DNA of 64,000 nt, taken from NCBI RefSeq assembly GCF_014333425.1, contig NZ_JACRYT010000007.1:81982-145981 (forward strand), written 5' to 3'. Made by a program: the position numbers and the translations under genes. Of the stretch, positions 17,152 to 25,693 are shown piece by piece (the stretch's first letter is position 1; each line of letters begins with the position of its first letter). This DNA comes from Zhenpiania hominis (GTDB lineage Bacteria; Bacillota; Clostridia; Peptostreptococcales; Anaerovoracaceae). Under the pieces are notes generated by a model that saw only the letters and a program-made list of their open reading frames with translations, did not search any database and was not told the DNA's origin.

Positions 17152-17841
17152 ATGAAAGAGAAAGTATTAAAAAATAAGACAATCTTTATTGTCGCCGCGG
17201 CCATTGTTCTCGCCGCGATCGGATTCGCGGCCGGCATGATGGTCCGTTCCGTTACAGCAGACGATCGTGGCTCCTATATTGACGCGGAGCAGGCGAAGTC
17301 CATCGCGTTGGAAAGCGTAGGCGTATCTTCCTCCAAAGCGACCTTTACAAAGGTACAGCTGGATGAAACGGATCGCCCCGCGATCTATGATATTGATTTT
17401 TATACATCGGCGAATGCCTATGACTTTGAAATCAACGCGGTAAGCGGGGAAATCGAAGAAAAAAGCAGCGAAGCGATTACTTCTCAGTCATCTGCGATCC
17501 TTCCGTCTTCCTCATCCCAGACATCAGCATCGCAGCCGGCACAGGATTCTTCCACTCAGGCCACGTCTCCTGCGCAGACTCATCCGACACAGGCGACTCA
17601 GCCATCCTCTTCGTCCTCTGAGTATATTGGTGTCGCGAAAGCCAAATCCATTGCCAAAAAGGACGCGGGGGTTTCCAGCGCTACTTTCACCAAAGAGGAG
17701 CTGGATTCCGATGATGGCGTTAAAATTTATGAAATCGAATTCATTTCCGGCAACCGTGAATATGATTACAGCATTAACGCTTATACCGGAAAAATTCTGG
17801 AACGCGATTCAGAGCGAATTGATGACGATTATGATGATTAA
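17152..17841 (+). CDS. membrane-anchored protein with two PepSY domains
   Basis: The 229-residue protein has an uncleaved N-terminal membrane helix (about 10-32) and two extracellular PepSY domains (about 42-95 and 160-222), each with the AKSIA...GV....TF.K..LD pattern and ending YD(F/Y)xINAxxGxI. A serine/threonine/glutamine-rich linker (about 100-155) joins them. PepSY domains are thought to bind or inhibit proteases in the cell envelope. It lies 17 nt downstream of the kinase with AAGGAGAG as ribosome site, so it belongs to the two-component operon. Its exact role is unknown. Confidence 0.85.
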   Translation: MKEKVLKNKTIFIVAAAIVLAAIGFAAGMMVRSVTADDRGSYIDAEQAKSIALESVGVSSSKATFTKVQLDETDRPAIYDIDFYTSANAYDFEINAVSGEIEEKSSEAITSQSSAILPSSSSQTSASQPAQDSSTQATSPAQTHPTQATQPSSSSSEYIGVAKAKSIAKKDAGVSSATFTKEELDSDDGVKIYEIEFISGNREYDYSINAYTGKILERDSERIDDDYDD

Positions 17842-17970
17842 TCGCTCTTCCGTTATCCCAATTATTAAAATTTTGTAAAATTTCCATAAACCTCTCAACT
17901 TTTTGTTTCCTTTTTCCGATTAAGGGTATAGGATAGTTACATGGGAAATACTAAGTTGGGAGGTTATTTT

Positions 17971-20508
17971 ATGAAAACATTGAAATTAAAGGAAGGTCTT
18001 TTTTGGACAGGTGTCCTGGATCCGCAGCTCCGGGTCTTTGACATCATTATGAACACGGAATTTGGCACGACTTATAATTCTTATCTCCTGCAGGGTTCTG
18101 AAAAAACCGCGCTTTTCGAAACAGCGAAGGCAAAGTGTATGGACGAATACCTGGATAAATTAACATCACTTATTGATATTAAAGATATTGACTACATCAT
18201 TGTTGATCATACGGAACCGGATCATGCCGGATCCGCGGCAAAGCTGGTGGAAATCAATCCCGCGATCAAGCTTGTGGGTACCGCTACCGCCATTAGCTTT
18301 ATGAAAGAAATCTGCAATGTGGAGTTCGCCTCCGTCATTGTCAAAGAGGGGGATACACTTTCTCTGGGGGATAAAACGCTGAGATTCATAGGAGCTCCGA
18401 ATCTTCACTGGCCGGACGCCATGTATACGTATGTGGAAGAGGATAAGGTTCTCTTTACCTGCGACTCGTTTGGCTCACATTACAGTTTTGAGCCGATTCT
18501 CAGTTCCAAGATCACCGATCAGGATGGTTATATGAGCGCGCTCCGTTATTATTTTGATAACATTATGGGGCCGTTTAAGCCTTATGTGCTGCAGGCGATT
18601 GAAAAAATCCGCAATTTGGAAATCGATATGATCTGTCCGGGGCACGGACCTGTCCTGGATGAGGATCCTTGGAAAATCGTCAATATCTATAAGGGCTGGT
18701 CTACGGAAGTGAATCCAAACACGAAGAAAACGGTTGTCATCCCTTATGTTGCGGCTTATGGCTATACGGAGGTTCTTGCGAATAAGATTACCGAAGGAAT
18801 TCTCGCTTCCGGCGATATCGAAGTAAAACGGTACGATATGGTAACTTCGGATCAGGCACAGGTTCTGGGAGATCTTTACTGGGCAGACGGAATTCTCTTT
18901 GGCACGCCGACAATTCTGGGAGAAGCGCTGAAGCCTATCTGGGATCTGACCACTTCCATTTATCCGGTGACTCACGGTGGAAAAATCGCTTCCGCTTTCG
19001 GATCCTACGGCTGGAGCGGCGAAGGCGTTCCTCATATGATCGAAAGACTTGCCCAGCTGAAAATGAAGGTATATGGCCAGGGACTGCGCGTTCGATTCAA
19101 GCCTTCCAAGGCTCAGTTGGCGGAAGCCTATGAGTTTGGGTACAATTTTGGACGCTCTGTTCTGGAAGGGGATATTGTGGAACCGGAACCGGCTCCCGGC
19201 GGCAAGAGACGTTGGAAATGTCTCGTATGCGGGGAAATCATCGAAGGTCCGACTCCTCCGGAGAGCTGCCCTGTCTGCGGCGTAGGACCGGAACAATTTG
19301 TGGAGGTGCCTTATGAGGAAGTATCCTTCTCCTCGGTTTCCACGGATCGCATTCTTGTTGTTGGAAGCGGCATCGCCGGACTTTCCGCGTGTGAGGAAAT
19401 CAGAAAGAGAAATATGGTATGCTCCGTAGAGTTGATTTCCGACGAAAGCGTCTTCTGCTACAACCGTCCGATGCTGACAAAGGGAATCCTGTCCGAATTT
19501 GACGCGCTGAACTTCTTCACAAAGCAGCTGGATTGGTATCAGGACAATAAAATCACTCTGACCCTGGATACAAAAGTGGAATCCATTGATACAGCCGCGA
19601 AAAAAGTGAAGCTCTCAAACGGCGAGGAACGGCCTTATGACAAGCTGATTCTGGCTACAGGGGCGGAATGTAATATTCCTCCGATTAACGGAGCGGACAG
19701 TAAGAATGTGTATGTAATCCGCAAGCTGGCGGATGCCAACGCTATCCGCGAGAAGCTGGATTCTGCAACAGATATCGCAGTTATCGGCGGCGGCGTTCTT
19801 GGGCTGGAAGCCGCATGGGAATTCCGCAGAGGGAAAAAGAATGTGACAATTATCGAGGTTTCCGACGGCCTGATGAAAAATCAGCTGGATGCCCACGCTT
19901 CACAGATCCTCAGAGAAGCTGCGGAAAACTCCGGAATCAAGGTTATTACCAACGCGAAAATTGACCAGATCGCGGAAAGCGGGGTAGATCTGGCAGACGG
20001 CACAAAAGTTCCCGGCCAGCTGGTTATTATCTCCGCAGGCGTGCGTCCGAACGCGGCAGTCGCAACCGCGGCGGGAATTGATGGAGATCGCTGGATCAAT
20101 GTCAATGAGAAAATGGAAACCAGCGCCAAAGATGTCTACGCATGCGGTGACGTAGCTATGTGCAACGGTACCAGCGTCGGCATCTGGAGCCAAGGACTCG
20201 AGATGGGAAAAGTTGCTGGAGCTAACGCCGCAGGCGATGATAAAAGCTATCATCCGGTTACACCTTCCAACTCCTACAATGGTATGGGACTGGAGCTGTT
20301 CGCAATCGGCGACAATGGAAAGAAAGCAGATGTTAATTATAAAGCGGTTGAATTGTCTGATCCTGCAAAAGGAATCTACAAAAAGCTTTACTTTGTTAAC
20401 AACCGCTTTGCTGGAGGCATCCTGATTGGAGACGTAAGCCAGTCCGCGAAGCTTTTAACCGGTTATGAAAAGAAACAGACGCTTGAAGAACTGATGAGCG
20501 TTCTGTAA
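17971..20508 (+). CDS. flavodiiron protein-rubredoxin-NADH reductase fusion
   Basis: This 845-residue protein joins three parts of an oxygen- or NO-reducing chain. The N-terminal diiron beta-lactamase domain (about 1-250) has HTEPDHAGSA and the diiron ligands around NLHWPD and CDSFGSH. A flavodoxin domain (about 255-400) and a rubredoxin (about 412-450, CLVCG...CPVCG) follow. Last comes an NADH:rubredoxin reductase (about 460-845) with FAD motif VVGSGIAGLSA and NAD motif VIGGGVLGLEA. It should take electrons from NADH to O2 or NO in the cytoplasm, protecting an anaerobe. The ATG at 17971 follows GGGAGG; an upstream ATG at 17941 has none. Confidence 0.94.
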   Translation: MKTLKLKEGLFWTGVLDPQLRVFDIIMNTEFGTTYNSYLLQGSEKTALFETAKAKCMDEYLDKLTSLIDIKDIDYIIVDHTEPDHAGSAAKLVEINPAIKLVGTATAISFMKEICNVEFASVIVKEGDTLSLGDKTLRFIGAPNLHWPDAMYTYVEEDKVLFTCDSFGSHYSFEPILSSKITDQDGYMSALRYYFDNIMGPFKPYVLQAIEKIRNLEIDMICPGHGPVLDEDPWKIVNIYKGWSTEVNPNTKKTVVIPYVAAYGYTEVLANKITEGILASGDIEVKRYDMVTSDQAQVLGDLYWADGILFGTPTILGEALKPIWDLTTSIYPVTHGGKIASAFGSYGWSGEGVPHMIERLAQLKMKVYGQGLRVRFKPSKAQLAEAYEFGYNFGRSVLEGDIVEPEPAPGGKRRWKCLVCGEIIEGPTPPESCPVCGVGPEQFVEVPYEEVSFSSVSTDRILVVGSGIAGLSACEEIRKRNMVCSVELISDESVFCYNRPMLTKGILSEFDALNFFTKQLDWYQDNKITLTLDTKVESIDTAAKKVKLSNGEERPYDKLILATGAECNIPPINGADSKNVYVIRKLADANAIREKLDSATDIAVIGGGVLGLEAAWEFRRGKKNVTIIEVSDGLMKNQLDAHASQILREAAENSGIKVITNAKIDQIAESGVDLADGTKVPGQLVIISAGVRPNAAVATAAGIDGDRWINVNEKMETSAKDVYACGDVAMCNGTSVGIWSQGLEMGKVAGANAAGDDKSYHPVTPSNSYNGMGLELFAIGDNGKKADVNYKAVELSDPAKGIYKKLYFVNNRFAGGILIGDVSQSAKLLTGYEKKQTLEELMSVL

Positions 20509-20524
20509 GCCCTATCACGATATC

Positions 20525-20570
20525 AAAGCAGACCGTCGTCTGGGTTTGACCCGGCATGGTCTGCTTTTTT
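20525..20570 (+). terminator. terminator after the flavodiiron fusion gene
   Basis: AAAGCAGACC pairs with GGTCTGC followed by six T residues; an inner CTGGGTTTGACCCGG-like stem closes the loop. It lies 17 nt after the stop codon. Confidence 0.88.
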
Positions 20571-20954
20571 GCGGGATACGCCATGCTGATCCGGCGAGGG
20601 CGTTGCTGGGGTCATGGGTTCTCCGGGGAAACAATGAAAATGCGTACAAAACGATCTTAATGAGATAGTTGCACACATTTCCCTTTTCCCCGTACCCGTT
20701 TCCGCTTCCTCCACCTTGTCGAAATTTGTTGAAATCCGTCAAATTCATATTATATATACAACAACATTTATAATTACTCCAACTTCCATCAAACAGCCGC
20801 TTTCATGGAACATTGAAATGTGTACAAAGCGAGTAATTCAAGCTCAATTGTACCCATTTTCGGGTGTCCACATCCATCGCCGGCATTTTCCACCGCATAT
20901 CTATCCGATTTTTATTCCTGCGCGTACTCTGCTGGTCATCTAACACCAAGCAAA
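20571..20954. repeat. intergenic gap with two related spaced inverted repeats
   Basis: No gene is supported in this gap. Two copies of one inverted repeat lie 178 nt apart. The first has arms AAATGCGTACAA (20638-20649) and TTGCACACATTT (20669-20680). The second has AAATGTGTACAA (20816-20827) and TTGTACCCATTT (20848-20859). Arms pair at 10 or 11 of 12 positions and both spacers contain a small inner stem. Confidence 0.6.
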
Positions 20955-20983
20955 TTGCCAAAGGCAGACGCTTCTGCTATAAT
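20955..20983 (+). promoter_or_regulatory. promoter of the pilus-like operon
   Basis: TTGCCA (20955-20960) and a perfect TATAAT (20978-20983) are 17 nt apart. Transcription would begin near 20990, so the in-frame start at 20864 of the following reading frame cannot be used from it, which supports the start at 21026. Confidence 0.8.
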
Positions 20984-21025
20984 AAAGGCGAAAAATACAA
21001 TGTAACCTGCAGGGCGGTATTGGAA

Positions 21026-21934
21026 ATGAAGCACACCGGATTAACAAAACTTCTATCTGCTGCCGCAGTCATCTTTTTGATGACTGCTTTTTGCGCGTGC
21101 CAGAACAGCGGCGAAAAAGGGATTTCCTCTTACCGTGATTTGGACTACCCTCTTTTTTCTGAAACGCCGGAAAAAAACACCATAAAAAATGAGGCTGCTG
21201 AAATTGACATTTCCAATACCAGTCAAGGTTATATAGGAATCCGGTATCTGGGAAACAATCGAAAAGTAAAACTTCAGCTGACAAAAGACGCAGAAACTTA
21301 CACCTATAATATACAAAAGAAAAAAAGCTTTTCCATTTTCCCCCTATCTATGGGCAACGGAACCTACACGATTGGAATTTTTGAAAACATTTCCACAAAC
21401 CAGTACTCCCAAGCCTGCTCAGAGACCATTGAAGTCAAACTTGAGGATGAGAACCTTCCCTTTTTATACCCCAATGAATATGTTTCCTATACCAGAAATT
21501 CACCAGTAATCCGTCTCAGCAATCAAATAACAGAAGGCAGCGGGGATGAACTGGAAAAAGTGGAAAAGGTATTTGATTATGTGACATCCACCATTGATTA
21601 CGATTACGAGCTTGCGGAAAACATTCCCCTGGAATACATCCCTGACATTGAGCAGGTACTCAAAGAAAAAACCGGCATCTGCTTTGACTACGCCTCTGTC
21701 ATGAGCGCCATGTTGCGGATCCAGGGAATTCCAACCAGACTGGTTATAGGCTATGCCGGAGACGTATATCACGCTTGGATCAGTGTATATGTGGAAGACA
21801 AAGGATGGGTGGACGGTATTATCCGTTTTGACGGGGAAAGCTGGACACTGATGGATCCCACCACGGCAGCCTCAAGCGGTCTGACAGATGAAATTACAGA
21901 TGACAGCCTATACAATGCACTCTATTATTATTGA
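21026..21934 (+). CDS. transglutaminase-like lipoprotein
   Basis: The 302-residue protein starts with a lipoprotein-type signal (LSAAAVIFLMTAFCAC; cysteine near residue 23 as likely lipid site, though the FCAC lipobox is unusual). A transglutaminase-like cysteine-protease domain (about 165-285) has the catalytic cysteine in GICFDYASVMSAMLR, the histidine in YHAWISVYV and the aspartate in LMDPTT. It probably acts outside the membrane as a peptidase or crosslinker. It is the first gene of the PilC/PilT-like operon and lies 15 nt upstream of pilC-like gene, so a role in processing or attaching the surface structure is plausible but unproven. Confidence 0.85.
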   Translation: MKHTGLTKLLSAAAVIFLMTAFCACQNSGEKGISSYRDLDYPLFSETPEKNTIKNEAAEIDISNTSQGYIGIRYLGNNRKVKLQLTKDAETYTYNIQKKKSFSIFPLSMGNGTYTIGIFENISTNQYSQACSETIEVKLEDENLPFLYPNEYVSYTRNSPVIRLSNQITEGSGDELEKVEKVFDYVTSTIDYDYELAENIPLEYIPDIEQVLKEKTGICFDYASVMSAMLRIQGIPTRLVIGYAGDVYHAWISVYVEDKGWVDGIIRFDGESWTLMDPTTAASSGLTDEITDDSLYNALYYY

Positions 21935-21949
21935 TTAAAGGAGCCTCAA

Positions 21950-22996
21950 ATGAAACAGGAACCAACGAAACTGGACGCGATCCAACTCTCCATACTCTGC
22001 AAAGAGCTTGCGATGTTTTTTAAGGAAGGCATACCCCTTTACGACGCATTCCTCATTATGGAAGAAAATACAGAAAACCGCCGCCTGAAACCCCTGTATC
22101 ACCAAATCAGCCGTTCTCTGGAAGAAGGTGTTACACTCACGGAGGCTCTGAAGCATACCGAAAAATTCCCTTCCTACATGCTCCGAATTTTGCGTATCGG
22201 AGAAGAATCCGGAAAGCTGGAAGAAGTTCTGGAAGCGCTGTTTCTCTATTATCAGCGTCGTGAACAGATGAAAAACAGCATCCGCAGCGCAGTATTCTAT
22301 CCCCTTGTTATGATTATGGCTACCTTGCTGATTCTGGCAGTCCTGATGATCCAAGTACTTCCGGTTTTCGCGCAGGTCTTTGAGCAGGTAGGCGCTGAAC
22401 TGCCCGCGCTCTTTGCCGCCATTTCCGAATCTGGAGGCATCGTTTCCGCAGTATGTATTGCCCTTCTGATTATTCTGGCGCTGGCCCTCCTCCTTTATCT
22501 GGCAAGCAGACGTACGGAAAAGGGCAGGGTTTTTTTCACAAGGCTTTACGAAACTTCGATCTTTACCAGATCCATTGCCGCCCAATCCGAATCCGGCGGT
22601 TTCACCTATTCTATGTCCCTGCTGTTATCAAGCGGAATGAATCCGGATCAGGCCGCAGAGCTGCTGCTTGAGCTTACAGAATCCCCCCGGACAAAAGAAA
22701 AGCTGAAAGACCTGCAGCGCCGGATGGCAGAAGGGATGACCTTTGCCCGCGCCCTTGCAGAAAGTGGATTTCTTCCGCCTGCATATACCTCTATGATCGC
22801 CGCAGGTACGAAGACGGGCCGAGTAGACGAAATGATGGATCTGACGGCCCGGCGGTTGAGTGAGGATATCGATCTGCGTTTGGAAAGGCGTATTTCCCTA
22901 GTGGAACCGGCAGTTGTTATTATCATGTGTATTCTCATCGGAGCGGTTCTGCTGTCCGTTATGCTGCCGCTGATCCGCATGATGACATCATTCTAG
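21950..22996 (+). CDS. type II/IV secretion inner-membrane protein (GspF/PilC-like)
   Basis: The 348-residue protein has the duplicated GspF architecture: two cytoplasmic helical domains (about 10-125 and 205-320) and three membrane helices (about 120-140, 160-185, 320-345). The family signature is visible in LCKELAMFFKEGIPLYDAF, ILRIGEESGKLEEVLEAL and the second-repeat MIAAGTKTGRVDEMMDL. It forms the membrane platform that a PilB/PilT/GspE ATPase turns against. The ribosome site is AAAGGAG. Only one ATPase gene is present in the operon and it is PilT-like. Confidence 0.93.
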   Translation: MKQEPTKLDAIQLSILCKELAMFFKEGIPLYDAFLIMEENTENRRLKPLYHQISRSLEEGVTLTEALKHTEKFPSYMLRILRIGEESGKLEEVLEALFLYYQRREQMKNSIRSAVFYPLVMIMATLLILAVLMIQVLPVFAQVFEQVGAELPALFAAISESGGIVSAVCIALLIILALALLLYLASRRTEKGRVFFTRLYETSIFTRSIAAQSESGGFTYSMSLLLSSGMNPDQAAELLLELTESPRTKEKLKDLQRRMAEGMTFARALAESGFLPPAYTSMIAAGTKTGRVDEMMDLTARRLSEDIDLRLERRISLVEPAVVIIMCILIGAVLLSVMLPLIRMMTSF

Positions 22997-23007
22997 GAGG
23001 CAATCGA

Positions 23008-23313
23008 ATGTTTACCCGGCGTTACAAAAAAATTCTTATTTGCGCGGCGCTCCTGCTCCTTATTACCGCAGCCGTTTTTTCCGCAGCCAGTCTGTCACGA
23101 AAGATCGATCAGGACAGGCAGAGTCTGGTAGAAAATACGATCCGCAACTATGCGGTCCAGTGCTATGCGCTGGAAGGATTCTATCCAGAAACACTGCAAT
23201 ATCTGGAAGATAATTACACTTTGGAGTTAAACCGCAAACAGTATGTTTACCATTACCGCTTTATCGGCTCTAATATGATGCCCGAAATTTCGGTCTTTGA
23301 AAAGGAAAAGTAG
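23008..23313 (+). CDS. small bitopic protein, possible pseudopilin
   Basis: This 101-residue protein has a basic N terminus (MFTRRYKK), one hydrophobic helix (about 9-29) and a polar C-terminal domain containing AVQCYALEGFYPETLQYLEDNY, a pattern that resembles the YPxxLxxL stretch after the helix in pseudopilins. It lacks a classical prepilin peptidase site (G followed by F-T-L-I-E), so cleavage is doubtful. A strong AGGAGG ribosome site puts the start at 23008. It follows the GspF-like gene by 11 nt. I would call it a minor-pilin-like subunit only on context. Confidence 0.75.
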   Translation: MFTRRYKKILICAALLLLITAAVFSAASLSRKIDQDRQSLVENTIRNYAVQCYALEGFYPETLQYLEDNYTLELNRKQYVYHYRFIGSNMMPEISVFEKEK

Positions 23314-23320
23314 GTGTCTT

Positions 23321-23803
23321 ATGGAACATAAAAAGCACAAAATCGATCTCATTTTTATTGTTACACTAGCAGGAATTTTTTTCATCTGTTCCATCACATT
23401 CATTGTTTTAGGCGCAAATTTCTACGCGAACACGGTTTCCAGCAATCAAGACTCTTTTCAGATCCGTACAGCCTCTCTTTACTTTACTCAGAAAATCCGG
23501 CAGAACGGCAAGCCGGATTCTGTCCAGCTTACCTCGATGAAAGACGGAAGCCAGGCATTGGTTCTGAAAAATGGGGACTATGAAACCTGGATGTTTCTTG
23601 CGGACGGACAGTTGAAAGAAGCTACCGTAAAGCAGGGAACAACCGTAACAGAAAGCTTTGGACAACCGGTTCTGTCACTGCGTTCACTAAAGTTCGAGCC
23701 GCGAAAATCGAATCTTCTGCGTGTTACGGCAGTCTCTCCTGAGGGGACGGTCTCCCAGGTGGATCTGCTCCTTCGCACATCGCAGCTGGAGGTGAGACCA
23801 TGA
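23321..23803 (+). CDS. bitopic protein of pilus-like operon
   Basis: The 160-residue protein has one N-terminal membrane helix (about 9-32) and an extracellular beta-rich domain with repeated strands (ALVLKNGDYETWMFLADGQLKEATVKQG). It resembles proteins of unknown function (DUF4860-like, from memory) that accompany PilT/PilC genes in Clostridia. An earlier in-frame start at 23297 lies inside the preceding gene without a ribosome site, so 23321 is used. Its stop overlaps the next start by 4 nt. Confidence 0.8.
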   Translation: MEHKKHKIDLIFIVTLAGIFFICSITFIVLGANFYANTVSSNQDSFQIRTASLYFTQKIRQNGKPDSVQLTSMKDGSQALVLKNGDYETWMFLADGQLKEATVKQGTTVTESFGQPVLSLRSLKFEPRKSNLLRVTAVSPEGTVSQVDLLLRTSQLEVRP

Positions 23804-24213
23804 AACAGATTCGTTCCAGACACAGCCTGTACCTCTTTGCAATTACTCTGTTGCTATCCTTTTTCCTGGTTGCGATTTTGGTCTGCACCAGCCTGTTTCT
23901 CTTTGCCAGAGAAAAAAATCAGCAGGCAAACGCCCTCAGCAGCGCTTCCGTAAAAGTCGTCTCCATTGCGGATACTATCAAAGCCTGCGCTCCTGATATG
24001 CAGCAGGCCAAAACACTTCTTGGAGCAGATAAGGATTTTTACCTTTATTACGACGAAAATTGGCAGAAAGGCGGAGAACCGATCTACTGCGCTCATATCG
24101 ATTATACGATTTCCGATCACCTGCTTACCGCGAAAATCCGCTTTTACAAGACAGATGATATGGAATCTATTTTCCAGATGGAAATTAAGGAGTTCCTGGA
24201 GGTCAAAAAATGA
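23800..24213 (+). CDS. bitopic protein of pilus-like operon
   Basis: This 137-residue protein has one N-terminal membrane helix (about 10-33, LYLFAITLLLSFFLVAILVCTSLFLF) and an extracellular domain with no motif I recognise. It overlaps its neighbours by ATGA on both sides, so it is translationally coupled. Its size and topology match the genes on either side, and it may be another subunit of the same assembly. Function unknown. Confidence 0.78.
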   Translation: MKQIRSRHSLYLFAITLLLSFFLVAILVCTSLFLFAREKNQQANALSSASVKVVSIADTIKACAPDMQQAKTLLGADKDFYLYYDENWQKGGEPIYCAHIDYTISDHLLTAKIRFYKTDDMESIFQMEIKEFLEVKK

Positions 24214-24629
24214 AACAGAAAAGTTTTAAATCCTTTATGGGAATCAGCGCTATCGCCCTCTCTGTCATTCTGATTATATTGACTCTCGTCTGCTTTTCGG
24301 TGCTCACATTTGTTTCGGCAGACAGTGAATACAAGCTCAGCCAAAAGAGCGCTCTGGCAGTAAAACAGTATTATGAGGCGGATGCGGATGCAAATGAAGC
24401 TCTTGCCAAAATTTTTGCTATAGAAAATAGAAAAAATATTCAAGACATTCTCACAAAAAAAGGTTATAATGTAACCATATCTGAAAATGGGGATCAAATC
24501 ACGATTTGCGTCCCGATTAGCAATAAGAGGGAACTGCGGGTAAAGGCTGTCTGGCCCTTTTCCTCTCAGGTAGAAATTCTGGAATGGGAGGTCATTCCCA
24601 CAGTTAAAGGAGATTTTGAAGGGAAATGA
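24210..24629 (+). CDS. bitopic protein of pilus-like operon
   Basis: This 139-residue protein has a basic start (MKQKSFKSF), one membrane helix (about 12-38) and an extracellular domain with a helical part (LAVKQYYEADADANEALAKIFAIE) followed by beta strands. The plan, helix then an amphipathic spine then a strand-rich head, is that of pilin-like proteins, but there is no prepilin cleavage motif. ATGA overlaps couple it to both neighbours. Function unknown. Confidence 0.78.
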   Translation: MKQKSFKSFMGISAIALSVILIILTLVCFSVLTFVSADSEYKLSQKSALAVKQYYEADADANEALAKIFAIENRKNIQDILTKKGYNVTISENGDQITICVPISNKRELRVKAVWPFSSQVEILEWEVIPTVKGDFEGK

Positions 24630-25690
24630 ACATTACGGATATACTAAAAGAAGCCGCTCAGAAAAAGGTCTCGGATCTCTTCATTATAGCGGGGCGGCCT
24701 CTGGCTTTTAAAATCAATAGCCAGATCGTTAATTACTCGGAAGAAATTCTGATGCCCAAAGAAACGGAAGAGCTTATTTCCGGTATTTATCAGATCGCTC
24801 AAGAGCGAGATATGGAACCAATGCTCAAATCCGGCGATGATGATTTTTCTTTCGCCATCGCCAAGGCTGCCAGATTCAGAGCCAGTGTCTACAAGCAAAG
24901 AGGTTCCCTTGCCGCTGTCATACGAGTAATCTCTTTTCAGCTCCCAGATCCTTTGGAAATGCATATTCCGGATCCGGTTATGGATACAGCGGATGAAACA
25001 AAGGGGCTGGTGCTGATTACCGGGCCTTCCGGCAGTGGAAAATCCGTTACTCTGTCTTGCCTCATAGATCGGATTAATTCTACGAGAAGCGGACATATCA
25101 TTACGCTGGAAGAGCCGATTGAGTTTCTTCATCCACACAAAAAATGTATTGTCAGCCAGCGGGAAATTTCTCTGGATACAGGCAGTTATTTGACGGCGCT
25201 GCGCGCCTCACTGCGGCAGACTCCGGATGTAATTCTTTTAGGCGAACTACGGGATCCGGAAACGATCGATGTGGCCATGACGGCAGCGGAAACCGGCCAT
25301 CTGGTTATTTCTACGCTCCATACTTTGGGCGCAGCCAACACAATCGACCGTATTGTCGACAGTTTTCCCGCTCAAAAACAGACACAGATCCGTCTGCAGC
25401 TTTCCATGGTTTTGAAAGCCGTGATTTCACAGCAGCTGCTCGTTGCGAAGGATAAAACCATGCGCCCAGCTTTTGAACTGATGAAAGTAACGCCGGCCGT
25501 ACGTACCATGATCCGTGATTCCAAAACCCATCAGATTGAGTCCGCCATTCATTCCGGAGGAAAGGACGGTATGATCAGCATGGATTCCAGCCTGATTGAT
25601 CTGTATAAAACCGGAGTTATCGACAGGCACACGGCTATATCCCACAGTTTTTCTCCGGATGGATTTTCCAGAAAAATACAGGAGGTTTAA
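24626..25690 (+). CDS. PilT-like secretion ATPase
   Basis: The 354-residue hexameric ATPase matches PilT/PilU retraction motors in length and lacks the extra N-terminal domain of PilB/GspE. Walker A is VLITGPSGSGKSVTLSCLIDR, the Asp box is ITLEEPIEFLH, Walker B is DVILLGELRDPETID and the His box TGHLVISTLHT. The C-terminal part lacks the PilT AIRNLIRE motif and instead has AVRTMIRDSKTHQIESAI, its equivalent. It should power the GspF-like platform in this operon. An extension ATPase (PilB) is not in the window. Confidence 0.93.
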   Translation: MNITDILKEAAQKKVSDLFIIAGRPLAFKINSQIVNYSEEILMPKETEELISGIYQIAQERDMEPMLKSGDDDFSFAIAKAARFRASVYKQRGSLAAVIRVISFQLPDPLEMHIPDPVMDTADETKGLVLITGPSGSGKSVTLSCLIDRINSTRSGHIITLEEPIEFLHPHKKCIVSQREISLDTGSYLTALRASLRQTPDVILLGELRDPETIDVAMTAAETGHLVISTLHTLGAANTIDRIVDSFPAQKQTQIRLQLSMVLKAVISQQLLVAKDKTMRPAFELMKVTPAVRTMIRDSKTHQIESAIHSGGKDGMISMDSSLIDLYKTGVIDRHTAISHSFSPDGFSRKIQEV

Positions 25691-25693
25691 GTT

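Noticed and set aside
20864..21025. Upstream start for the transglutaminase lipoprotein
   Set aside because: It precedes the -35/-10 boxes at 20955-20983 and would bury the lipoprotein signal inside the protein.
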